Below are positions 1 to 6,444 of a DNA stretch of 21,126 nucleotides, in pieces. The notes beneath the pieces were generated by a model. The model saw only the letters and a list, made by a program, of their open reading frames with translations. It was not told the origin of the DNA and did not search any database. The DNA is taken from positions 1 to 21,126 of the forward strand of contig JAEZUR010000062.1 in NCBI GenBank assembly GCA_023420935.1. The letters are read 5' to 3'. Source of the DNA: Bacillota bacterium (GTDB lineage: Bacteria > Bacillota > Clostridia > Lachnospirales > Lachnospiraceae). The first letter of the stretch is position 1. Every line of letters begins with the position of its first letter. Position numbers and translations under genes: made by a program.

Positions 1-103
1 ATTCGTAGTCACCCACGACACCCTTGCCATTGGCTATGTCCTTCCCACTACTAGGGCAGACTAGGGACTTAAACCCATAAGATTGCGCCCATGCTGGGCG
101 CAC
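1..103 (-). other. Group II intron, class C type, 5' end (partial)
   Basis: Read on the minus strand from 103 downwards, the sequence begins GTGCGCCCAGCATGGGCGC. This is the GUGYG start and first stem of a group II intron. It continues with domain I motifs such as AAGGGTGTCGTGGGTGAC near position 30-13. From memory, this order closely follows the 5' end of the Oceanobacillus iheyensis class C intron. The rest of the ribozyme and any intron-encoded reverse transcriptase or maturase would lie before position 1, outside the window. The intron sits directly after the T-run of an intrinsic terminator and in the same orientation, which is the known target preference of class C introns. Class assignment rests on the 5' sequence and insertion site only, since domains V/VI are not visible. 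Confidence 0.85.
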
Positions 104-135
104 ATAAAAAACGTCTCGGCGAGGCCGAGACGTTT
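104..135 (-). terminator. Intrinsic terminator of the EF-hand gene, intron target site
   Basis: On the minus strand, a perfect 12-bp stem AAACGTCTCGGC / GCCGAGACGTTT with a 3-nt loop is followed by TTTTTTAT. It begins 3 bp after the EF-hand stop codon. The group II intron starts on the next base, so the end of the T-tract (TTAT) would be the 5' exon that the intron recognises. Confidence 0.9.
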
Positions 136-137
136 GG

Positions 138-902
138 TTATGCTATGCTGTTTACGTTTGCTCCATCTTCTTCTGATATGAATTGATAGTTTGATTCATA
201 TGCATTAAATGCTTTTGCTGCATATGCATTTAGCTCGGCTGCTGTTATCTCTCCATCTTGATCTGTATCATATTGGGTAAAGAATTCTTCTGAAGTCAGT
301 GCTTCTTCCATATTTAGATTGGACATCATGGCTTCATACTCATCTGCTGAAAGTGAGCCGTCACCATCGGTGTCAATGTCTGTAGGAAGCTCATCTGTTA
401 CTGTTCTACTTGGTGGAGGTCCCATTGGTGGTCTGGCTGCAGCCATCTCTGCTTTAGTGATCTCTCCATTACTGTCGCTATCATACTTGGCAAAGAACTC
501 TTCTGATGACAGGGCATCTTCGATTCCAATCTGTGACATCAGTGCTTCGTATTCGTCTGTTGATAAGGTTCCATCACCATCTGCATCAATATTGCCTAAG
601 GTGTTAGTATTGCTTAATGTGCTAGTGGAGGTTGTATCCTCTTCTGATAACTCCTCTTGTTTTGGAGGTGGCGGTAACATATTACCTCTTTGCATCCTTC
701 TCATGCTGTCTTCTAGAGAAGTGCTTGTTCTAGATGTAGCTAAAGTAGTAGAAGCTTCCGTTGCTTCTAGTGATTGTGTATCTGCGTTTGTAGCTGCTGT
801 TTTGGTTACAGAGCTTGTTGCTGCAGATAGAATCGCATCTACCATTTGATTTCTTTTTCTGGAATACCAATCCGTTGAACCAGAGTTGATTGATTGAATC
901 AT
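138..902 (-). CDS. EF-hand calcium-binding protein with two tandem paired modules
   Basis: A 254-residue protein with four canonical EF-hand loops, each with D at positions 1, 3 and 5, G at 6 and an acidic last residue. They lie at about residues 106-117 (DADGDGTLSTDE), 141-152, 177-188 and 212-223. Loops 1-2 and 3-4 form two near-identical modules about 71 residues apart, so the C-terminal half arose by internal duplication. The linker (about 153-173) and residues 76-80 are proline-rich. The N-terminal 75 residues are Ser/Thr/Ala-rich with no hydrophobic signal peptide or membrane segment, so location and partner are unknown. It should bind up to four Ca2+ ions, as a sensor or buffer. The ATG is preceded by AAAGGAG (911-917) with 8-nt spacing. 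A strong terminator follows the stop immediately. Family is certain, physiological role is not. Confidence 0.88.
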   Translation of the reverse strand: MIQSINSGSTDWYSRKRNQMVDAILSAATSSVTKTAATNADTQSLEATEASTTLATSRTSTSLEDSMRRMQRGNMLPPPPKQEELSEEDTTSTSTLSNTNTLGNIDADGDGTLSTDEYEALMSQIGIEDALSSEEFFAKYDSDSNGEITKAEMAAARPPMGPPPSRTVTDELPTDIDTDGDGSLSADEYEAMMSNLNMEEALTSEEFFTQYDTDQDGEITAAELNAYAAKAFNAYESNYQFISEEDGANVNSIA

Positions 903-985
903 TTGTTGTACTCCTTTCGCATATGTGTTGTAAATAAGCGTTGTACTATTTACAGATTATGTTTCGGATTGGTATGTTACAGTTG

Positions 986-1003
986 TGTCACAGAAAGGTG
1001 ACA
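986..1003. repeat. Perfect inverted repeat TGTCAC-N6-GTGACA
   Basis: A 6-bp perfect dyad with a 6-bp spacer lies about 85 bp upstream of the EF-hand start and just after the stop of the small gene at 1017-1184. It could be an operator for the EF-hand gene. It could also be a weak hairpin, but no T-run follows on the minus strand, so it is a poor terminator for the small gene. Confidence 0.4.
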
Positions 1004-1016
1004 GTTTTATGAACTT

Positions 1017-1184
1017 TTAATTATTTTCTTTTGGCATAGTTTCGATTAATTTTCGATTGAATTCTTCTAGTTCTTTTATGTCAGCCTCTTTAATGCCTAA
1101 AGCATGGAGATGCTTTTTCCAGGCTTCACTTGCTGAATCTTGTACAATATTTTCCTGCTCCTTCTTGGTGCTTACATGCATCAT
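1017..1184 (-). CDS. Small hypothetical protein, 55 aa
   Basis: This 55-residue reading frame starts MMHVSTKKEQENIV and ends ETMPKENN before TAA at 1019-1017. It has a good ribosome site (AAAGGAGA, about 1190-1197) and a promoter with -35 TTGAAT, 17-bp spacer and -10 TATAAT (1223-1251). That combination makes it a likely real gene despite its length. The product is hydrophilic, rich in Lys and Glu and predicted largely helical. It has no signal peptide, membrane segment or family that I recognise. It is divergent from an Arc-like regulator (1391-1579) and shares a control region with it. Its role is unknown; a small partner or effector controlled by that regulator is one possibility. The two ATGs in a row make the exact start uncertain by one codon. 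Confidence 0.7.
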   Translation of the reverse strand: MMHVSTKKEQENIVQDSASEAWKKHLHALGIKEADIKELEEFNRKLIETMPKENN

Positions 1185-1222
1185 ATACTGTCTCCTTTAT
1201 CATCAAATCAAATAATATTTCA

Positions 1223-1251
1223 ATTATAGCATGTAATTAAATTGTATTCAA
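1223..1251 (-). promoter_or_regulatory. Promoter of the 55-aa gene
   Basis: On the minus strand, -35 TTGAAT (1251-1246), a 17-bp spacer and -10 TATAAT (1228-1223). This is a near-consensus housekeeping-type promoter about 40 bp upstream of the start codon. The palindrome at 1253-1262 abuts its -35 box. Confidence 0.65.
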
Positions 1252-1252
1252 T

Positions 1253-1262
1253 ATGATATCAT
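1253..1262. promoter_or_regulatory. Palindrome ATGATATCAT, candidate operator 1
   Basis: A perfect 10-bp palindrome immediately upstream of the -35 box of the 55-aa gene. Its 8-bp core TGATATCA recurs exactly at 1344-1351, 90 bp away, on the other side of the divergent promoter region. A shared operator for the neighbouring ribbon-helix-helix protein is an inference. Confidence 0.45.
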
Positions 1263-1307
1263 TAAAAAATCATTACGATATTATATCTACATTGACAATT
1301 TTTTTTT

Positions 1308-1316
1308 TGATATAAT
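1308..1316 (+). promoter_or_regulatory. Extended -10 promoter of the RHH regulator gene
   Basis: TGATATAAT contains a perfect -10 hexamer (1311-1316) with the TGn extension. A TTGACA at 1292-1297 lies only 13 bp upstream across a run of ten T, too close for a normal -35. The extended -10 is therefore the better explanation. The leader to the start codon would be about 65-70 nt. Confidence 0.5.
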
Positions 1317-1327
1317 AGTAATACTAT
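1315..1327. repeat. Inverted repeat ATAGTA-A-TACTAT over the RHH promoter
   Basis: A perfect 6-bp dyad around one central base, overlapping the end of the -10 box and the likely transcription start of the RHH gene. The position suits an autorepression site. The half-site text resembles the ATAGTA/CTATCAT ends of the phage P22 Arc operator as I remember it, but AT-rich dyads also occur by chance. Confidence 0.4.
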
Positions 1328-1343
1328 CATAATGTTAACAAAG

Positions 1344-1351
1344 TGATATCA
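1344..1351. promoter_or_regulatory. Palindrome TGATATCA, candidate operator 2
   Basis: Second exact copy of the 8-bp palindrome seen at 1254-1261. It lies in the untranslated leader of the RHH gene, about 40 bp before its start codon. Confidence 0.4.
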
Positions 1352-1390
1352 TAAATAAAGAGTATATATGATTTAGGAGACAATAATAAA

Positions 1391-1579
1391 ATGGGAAAAA
1401 TAGAAAATGTTCAATTTGCATTACGTATACCAAAGGAAAAATTAGATAAAATGAAATACATTGCTGAATATAATGGCAGATCGACCAATAAAGAATTTGA
1501 AATGCTTGCTAAAAAACATATTGAAGCGTTTGAGAAGGCTCACGGCCATATCAATATTGAAGAATTAGATTCTATATAA
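1391..1579 (+). CDS. Arc-like ribbon-helix-helix DNA-binding protein
   Basis: A 62-residue protein with the Arc-family layout. A short polar-hydrophobic beta strand (VQFALRIP, residues 7-14) is followed by helix A (about 15-28), a turn at NGRS, and helix B (about 31-50). The family binds DNA as a dimer by pairing two strands in the major groove and usually represses, often its own promoter or a toxin-antitoxin locus. The start is supported by AGGAGA (1375-1380) with 10-nt spacing. It is the only rightward gene seen here, divergent from the 55-aa gene and convergent with the polysaccharide locus. Inverted repeats lie over and around its promoter. Family assignment is firm; target genes are inferred. 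Confidence 0.8.
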   Translation: MGKIENVQFALRIPKEKLDKMKYIAEYNGRSTNKEFEMLAKKHIEAFEKAHGHINIEELDSI

Positions 1580-1606
1580 TTCTAAAAAATGACTATATGT
1601 TTAAAG

Positions 1607-1656
1607 AAAAGCAACTAATTAGAGTTATAAAACTTTAATCAGTTGCTTTTTAGTTT
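1607..1656 (+). terminator. Long bidirectional intrinsic terminator
   Basis: A 20-bp stem (arms 1607-1626 and 1631-1650, with one A-C mismatch and one G-U pair) closes on loop ATAA. It is followed by TAGTTTT on the plus strand and CTTTAAA on the minus strand. It lies between convergent genes and can end the RHH transcript and also the polysaccharide operon coming from the other side. Confidence 0.75.
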
Positions 1657-1666
1657 TGAAACATAT

Positions 1667-1700
1667 AAGAGTTACAGAAATTATCCTTAACTCTTTTTAT
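1667..1700 (+). terminator. Possible second plus-strand terminator
   Basis: An 8-bp stem AAGAGTTA / TAACTCTT (arms 1667-1674 and 1688-1695) with a 13-nt loop is followed by TTTAT. It is weaker than the hairpin at 1607-1656 and may be a back-up stop for rightward transcription into the polysaccharide locus. Confidence 0.35.
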
Positions 1701-1747
1701 CACTGAGCTAATTTTTAGTATTACACGTATTAACTTATTGAACTATA

Positions 1748-3607
1748 TTATTCTTTATAGTATGTATATGTTGGTACAATCTTTTGAACTCTATTTCTTA
1801 TATCTGCAGTTTCATTATTAACATCTATATATAATTCATCTAACTCGTTTAAGAATTGCTCTTCAAGAATAGGTATGGGTTTACCAATATGTATTAATTT
1901 ATTTTCAGTATCTTGCAAACCTTCCTCGTCCATTAATAACTCTTCAAATAATTTCTCTCCTGGACGAAGTCCTGTATATTCTATAGCAATATCACGACCA
2001 GGTGTATATCCAGATAAACGGATTAATTTCTCAGCTAAATCTGCTATTCGAACTGGTTCTCCCATATCAAGGACAAATATCTCACCACCTTTGGCAAGAG
2101 CGCCCGCTTGCAGAACTAGTGATACTGCTTCTGGGATGGTCATGAAATAGCGTATAATATCAGGATGAGTTACCGTTACAGGGCCACCTTTTAAAATCTG
2201 CTTCTTAAATAAAGGTATAACACTACCATTACTACCAAGCACATTACCAAAACGAACTGCTACAAACTCGGTTTTGGAACGGTTATTATAAGTCTGAATA
2301 ATCATTTCACAGATTCTCTTTGATGCACCCATAATATTTGTTGGATTAACTGCTTTATCTGTTGAAATCTGTACAAACTTTTCCACTCCATACATATCGG
2401 CTTCTTTCACAAGCTTTAATGTTCCAAATACATTATTTTTTATTGCTTCATTTGGACTAACTTCCATGAGGGGTACATGTTTATGAGCGGCTGCATGATA
2501 TACTATTTCTGGTCTATATTTATCAAAAATAGTATTCATTCGATTGGTATTTCTCACAGAAGCGATTAAAACAATTAAGTTTAATTTAGGATACGCTGAT
2601 AATAATTCCTGCTGTATATCATAAGCGCTATTCTCATAAATATCAATAATGATAAGTTGTTTGGGCTGATGTTTCACAATTTGGCGGCAAAGCTCACTAC
2701 CGATTGAGCCACCACCACCTGTTACTATAACTACTTTATCTTTAACATATTTCATAATATTTTCATGTTTTAATTCTATTGGATCTCTTCCAAGTAAATC
2801 TTCAATCTCAACATTTCTTAGACGGTTAACACTAACCTCATTATTAATTAATTGATACATTCCTGGTAACATCTTTAGATTACAACCTGTTATCTGACAT
2901 ATATCTAAAATTTTTTTTATCTCAATACGTGGTATGGATGGCATAGCTATAATTATATCCGTCACATTATATCTCTCAGCAGTAGAAACAATATCATAAC
3001 GGTTACCAACAATCTTAATGCCTTGTATATAACTTTTATATTTTTCTTTATCATCATCTATTGCACATACTACCTTGCCATCCAGATAATCACTATTCTG
3101 TATTTCTTTAATAATTGCACTAGCCGCTTCTCCGGCACCAATAATCATAATATGCTTCTTGGAATCCGTACGGTAGCGCTGATTCATCATTCGGAGTGAA
3201 CGGTATAAAAACCTGGTTCCACCGATAAAACATATAAGAAACATTAAGTTTAATGGATAAAAGCTTCTTGGCATATGATGGCTACTAAACAACATTCCAA
3301 AAAACTGTACAATTGAAGATACGGTACACGCATATATTACGTTTGTCATTTCCTCAATGCTTGCATATTTCCAAAGGCTGTGGTATAGCCGAAATATGAA
3401 GAAGATTAACATTGTAAGTATCGTATGTATAGGCGCATAGGATAAAATTGATTCACTGAATATTAAGTCAACTTTGGACACACGAAAATCAAATCGAATT
3501 ACTATTGCACAAAGGGTTGCAAAATTAATAAGTAATATATCTAAAATTATTAAGAATAAACGTCTTGTTATTAATTTCTTATCTTTATAACTAACTATTT
3601 GTCCCAT
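1748..3607 (-). CDS. Membrane UDP-GlcNAc 4,6-dehydratase, FlaA1/CapD/PglF family
   Basis: About 619 residues. The N-terminal 140 residues hold about four membrane segments. A first Rossmann-like domain carries IIGAGEAASA (about 155-164). The catalytic SDR domain has VTGGGGSIGSE (about 295-305), HAAAHKHVP (about 372-380) and TDKAVNPTNIMGASK (about 416-430). The usual SDR tyrosine is replaced by Met in the MxxxK motif, as in this dehydratase family. It should convert UDP-GlcNAc to the 4-keto-6-deoxy sugar at the inner membrane face, a precursor of QuiNAc, bacillosamine or FucNAc derivatives. An in-frame ATG five codons earlier (3622) has no ribosome site. The ATG at 3607 follows GGAAGGAAG (3612-3620), so I chose it. 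It is the last gene of the locus and has its own promoter. No partner aminotransferase is visible. Confidence 0.88.
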   Translation of the reverse strand: MGQIVSYKDKKLITRRLFLIILDILLINFATLCAIVIRFDFRVSKVDLIFSESILSYAPIHTILTMLIFFIFRLYHSLWKYASIEEMTNVIYACTVSSIVQFFGMLFSSHHMPRSFYPLNLMFLICFIGGTRFLYRSLRMMNQRYRTDSKKHIMIIGAGEAASAIIKEIQNSDYLDGKVVCAIDDDKEKYKSYIQGIKIVGNRYDIVSTAERYNVTDIIIAMPSIPRIEIKKILDICQITGCNLKMLPGMYQLINNEVSVNRLRNVEIEDLLGRDPIELKHENIMKYVKDKVVIVTGGGGSIGSELCRQIVKHQPKQLIIIDIYENSAYDIQQELLSAYPKLNLIVLIASVRNTNRMNTIFDKYRPEIVYHAAAHKHVPLMEVSPNEAIKNNVFGTLKLVKEADMYGVEKFVQISTDKAVNPTNIMGASKRICEMIIQTYNNRSKTEFVAVRFGNVLGSNGSVIPLFKKQILKGGPVTVTHPDIIRYFMTIPEAVSLVLQAGALAKGGEIFVLDMGEPVRIADLAEKLIRLSGYTPGRDIAIEYTGLRPGEKLFEELLMDEEGLQDTENKLIHIGKPIPILEEQFLNELDELYIDVNNETADIRNRVQKIVPTYTYYKE

Positions 3608-3626
3608 AATTCTTCCTTCCATAGAT

Positions 3627-3670
3627 TAAAAAAGTAAGAATACTGACACTTTACGCCATTATCCTTACTT
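3627..3670 (-). terminator. Intrinsic terminator before the FlaA1-type gene
   Basis: On the minus strand, an 11-bp stem AAGTAAGGATA / TATTCTTACTT (one G-U pair, arms 3670-3660 and 3642-3632) with a 17-nt loop is followed by a T-run (TTTTTAATC). It lies between the Wzz-like gene and the last gene of the locus and could reduce read-through into the latter. Confidence 0.6.
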
Positions 3671-3699
3671 ATCATAGCATAGATTTTTTTGTTATACAA
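3671..3699 (-). promoter_or_regulatory. Promoter of the FlaA1-type dehydratase gene
   Basis: On the minus strand, -35 TTGTAT (3699-3694), a 17-bp spacer and -10 TATGAT (3676-3671). Transcription would start near 3664, inside the left arm of the terminator at 3627-3670. Transcripts from this promoter would lack most of that arm and escape termination, while read-through transcripts from upstream would form the full hairpin. Confidence 0.55.
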
Positions 3700-3770
3700 C
3701 ATAGATCTTTCTTATAAATAAATTAATTTTGGAATCAATTCTGTAATTTTATTTAGTTAACAATTCCCTT

Positions 3771-5174
3771 TTATATCAATACTATTCCAATAATATTTTT
3801 GCCTAAATCTTTAATATTTGTTAATTCGTTTGAAATATTATTATATGTAGATTTCTTAATCTCTTCTATAATAACAACTGCATTACACTCACAAATCTGT
3901 TCAATAGTTTCAGCATTATAACAGATATTGGCACCACATACTAAATTTATTGAATTGTTATTTAATGTTTTATTTAACTTTTTACATATTTCTTCAATTT
4001 TTTCAAATTTTGTAGTACCAGTCAACATAATGTTGTAAGTCTGTTTATCTTCAACCTTTACTATACTCTTTATATTAGCTGATATATATTTAAGCTCTTC
4101 ATCTTCATTAGTCTTAAATGTATTACTCCCCTCAAAGTAACTTAACCACTGATCAACAAAACCAAATAAACGTTTCTCTACTTTTTTTATAGTTCCTAAT
4201 ATCCTCAAATTATAACGCTTCCTTATTTCTGTTGCATTAAACATTTTATCACTTAACAAGTATGAAAATAGTAATATGAAACTTATTAAAATGATTCCTA
4301 TTGCAATTCCTAAGAAAGCATACTTTATAGCGCTTTTAATTATGACCGATTTAGAAGTAGTAGACATTGTAGGTTGTACTAAAATATTTAAAGCATTATT
4401 ACGTTCGATAACCCTATTTTCATAATCGGTAACTAATTGTAAATTAACTCTCTGTGTTTCTTTTAATACAAAATCTATATCTGAAATCATAGCTTCATCA
4501 AATATTTTAAGTTCATGTTTTCCAATTAATTCATTTATTCTATCATATGCTTTTTCAAAATATTCTTTAACTAATATAATTATTTCTTTGCTGATTCTCT
4601 CATCCTTATGTGTAACTTGAATAGATAGCATATGTCTATCATAATCAGGTGTTACCATTAGAATTTCTTGTAAATATTTTGGCTTGATATCAGAAGATAA
4701 ATTTTCTACTACATAATTATTTAAATCTCCATTTGAGGAATAATTAAAATAAGCACTTATTATACTATCGGCTTTATCAACATTTTGATATGATAATTCT
4801 GGATTAATCTTATAATTGGTATCTATATAATAATTTAAGCAATATACCTGTTTATTCATCGGATCTATTTGCATTAATAAAGAATTTTCATTATAATCTT
4901 TTTGCTGATTAATACTATTTTGTAAGTTATTTATCTCACTTAATATTGAATTTTTATTCGTTTCATATGTAGCTAGTGCTTTATTATAAGATTCTTCCTG
5001 CGTTTTTAAAGCTGCGGAATTATATAAAGAGTGCAATGATTTGTATCGATACCCTCCTAATAAAATTGCTAACACCAAGGATGTAATTATTATAATTCTC
5101 CAACTAAACAATATCCTGAACAATAATTCTTTGAAATCCATCTCTTTTTCATACGTTTCATCCGTCTTAATCAT
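3771..5174 (-). CDS. Wzz-like polysaccharide co-polymerase with degenerate BY-kinase domain
   Basis: 467 residues with the chain-length determinant layout: a short cytoplasmic N-terminus, TM1 at about 26-41, a long extracytoplasmic coiled region (about 45-280) and TM2 at about 284-307. A cytoplasmic C-terminal part of about 150 residues follows. That tail looks like a bacterial tyrosine kinase fold. The Walker A position, about 383-392, reads MLTGTTKFEK and lacks the GKST residues needed for ATP binding. The last 40 residues (CNAVVIIEE... NIIGIVLI) keep the BY-kinase ending. The tail has no tyrosine cluster. It probably controls chain length or assembly with Wzy/Wzx, while the pseudo-kinase part may only bind partners. 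AAAGGAG (5184-5190) sits 9 nt before the ATG. Confidence 0.78.
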   Translation of the reverse strand: MIKTDETYEKEMDFKELLFRILFSWRIIIITSLVLAILLGGYRYKSLHSLYNSAALKTQEESYNKALATYETNKNSILSEINNLQNSINQQKDYNENSLLMQIDPMNKQVYCLNYYIDTNYKINPELSYQNVDKADSIISAYFNYSSNGDLNNYVVENLSSDIKPKYLQEILMVTPDYDRHMLSIQVTHKDERISKEIIILVKEYFEKAYDRINELIGKHELKIFDEAMISDIDFVLKETQRVNLQLVTDYENRVIERNNALNILVQPTMSTTSKSVIIKSAIKYAFLGIAIGIILISFILLFSYLLSDKMFNATEIRKRYNLRILGTIKKVEKRLFGFVDQWLSYFEGSNTFKTNEDEELKYISANIKSIVKVEDKQTYNIMLTGTTKFEKIEEICKKLNKTLNNNSINLVCGANICYNAETIEQICECNAVVIIEEIKKSTYNNISNELTNIKDLGKNIIGIVLI

Positions 5175-5233
5175 TATTATATTCTCCTTTAAACAAGTCT
5201 TTTATTTGATTAAAATATTATTTACCATTTTCG

Positions 5234-6373
5234 CTATTTTTTCCATACTACTTTATTAACAATACCTACATATGATTGTATAATCTTTATAACTTTTATA
5301 CTAACATTTTCTTCTTTATAATCTGGAACAGGTGTGCCACTATCACAATTTTTATTCATTTCAACTGCTGTATCAACCGCTTGGAGCACTTGATGTGTAG
5401 TAATACCAGCTAATATAAAGTTACCTTTATCGAGTGCCTCCGGCCTTTCCGTACTGGTTCGAATACACACAGCAGGAAATGGATTCCCAATCGAATTAAA
5501 ATAAGATGATTCCTCCGGTAAAGTTCCCGAATCAGATACAACAGCAAATGCATTGTATTGAAGACAATTATAATCATGAAATCCAAGTGGCTCATGCATA
5601 TGAACAAGTGGATTAAATACAAATTCTCTTTTTTCTATATATTTCTTGCTTCTAGGATGACAACTATATAAAATAGGCATTTGATATTTTTCTGCCATGG
5701 CATTTACAGCATTCATAAGATTAAAAAAATTAGTTTCTGTGTCAATATTTTCCTCACGATGGGCAGATAATAAAATATATTGATTGGATTTTAGATTTAG
5801 TCTTTCTAAAATATCAGAAGATTTTATTTTCTCCAAGTTGTCATACAGAACTTCTGCCATAGGACTTCCAGTTACATAAGTACGCTCTTTAGCTATACCT
5901 TCGTAATTTAGATAGCGTCTAGCATGCTCACTATAACACATATTCACATCTGCTATATGGTCAACAATACGTCGATTAGTCTCTTCTGGTAAACACTCAT
6001 CAAAACAACGATTTCCAGCTTCCATGTGAAAAATTGGTATGTGTAATCTCTTTGCTGATATGGCAGAAAGACAGGAATTCGTATCCCCAAGTATTAACAA
6101 TGCATCCGGTTTAATTTCGTCCATTAACTTATAAGATTTTGCAATAATATTACCTATCGTATCCCCTAAGTCTTCACCTACCGTGTTAAGATAATAATCA
6201 GGCACACGAAGTCCAAGATCTTCAAAAAAGACTTGATTCAAATTATAATCGTAGTTCTGTCCAGTATGTACCAATATTTGATCAAAGTATATATCGCACT
6301 TTTTAATAACCGCTGAAAGACGAATTATTTCTGGTCTTGTACCAATTATTGTCATAAGTTTTATTTTACTCAT
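5234..6373 (-). CDS. capG: UDP-GlcNAc 2-epimerase family, CapG/FnlC-like
   Basis: 379 residues of the WecB fold. Visible motifs are IIGTRPEIIRL (about 9-19), VHTGQNYD (about 35-42), LGDTNS (95-100, catalytic-type D), HMEAGNR (116-122), LPEETNRR (about 128-135), HREEN (205-209) and SDSGTLPEES (about 280-289). In S. aureus capsule and related O-antigen loci, this subfamily carries out the last step of UDP-L-FucNAc synthesis, the C2 epimerisation to the L-fuco sugar. CapE-like (16056) and CapF-like (14785) partners are in the same transcription unit, which favours this over plain UDP-ManNAc formation. They are 8.4 kb away instead of adjacent. A TTG one codon earlier could be read as start, but ATG at 6373 fits GGAGG (6383-6387) with 9-nt spacing. 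Confidence 0.82.
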   Translation of the reverse strand: MSKIKLMTIIGTRPEIIRLSAVIKKCDIYFDQILVHTGQNYDYNLNQVFFEDLGLRVPDYYLNTVGEDLGDTIGNIIAKSYKLMDEIKPDALLILGDTNSCLSAISAKRLHIPIFHMEAGNRCFDECLPEETNRRIVDHIADVNMCYSEHARRYLNYEGIAKERTYVTGSPMAEVLYDNLEKIKSSDILERLNLKSNQYILLSAHREENIDTETNFFNLMNAVNAMAEKYQMPILYSCHPRSKKYIEKREFVFNPLVHMHEPLGFHDYNCLQYNAFAVVSDSGTLPEESSYFNSIGNPFPAVCIRTSTERPEALDKGNFILAGITTHQVLQAVDTAVEMNKNCDSGTPVPDYKEENVSIKVIKIIQSYVGIVNKVVWKK

Positions 6374-6416
6374 CAATACTATCCTCCATATAAATATTTT
6401 CTATATTCATAAGAAA

Positions 6417-6444
6417 CTTATATTCATAAACAAATATGTATCAA
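6417..6444 (-). promoter_or_regulatory. Possible internal promoter before the capG-like gene
   Basis: On the minus strand, -35 TTGATA (6444-6439), a 16-bp spacer and -10 TATAAG (6422-6417). It overlaps the end of the UDP-glucose dehydrogenase gene. The gap also holds an exact 11-bp direct repeat (TATATTCATAA at 6402-6412 and 6419-6429). AT-rich sequence makes chance matches likely. Confidence 0.33.

Noticed and set aside
1..103. Coding sequence or tRNA at the left edge
   Set aside because: No open frame or cloverleaf; the minus strand reads as the 5' end of a group II intron.
319..849. 176-residue plus-strand frame antisense to the EF-hand gene
   Set aside because: It is Ser/Val-rich, a by-product of the repeated acidic codons on the other strand, with no ribosome site or family.
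1292..1316. TTGACA plus TATAAT as a standard promoter
   Set aside because: Only 13 bp apart; the TGn extension explains promoter activity better, though slippage in the T-run between them cannot be excluded.
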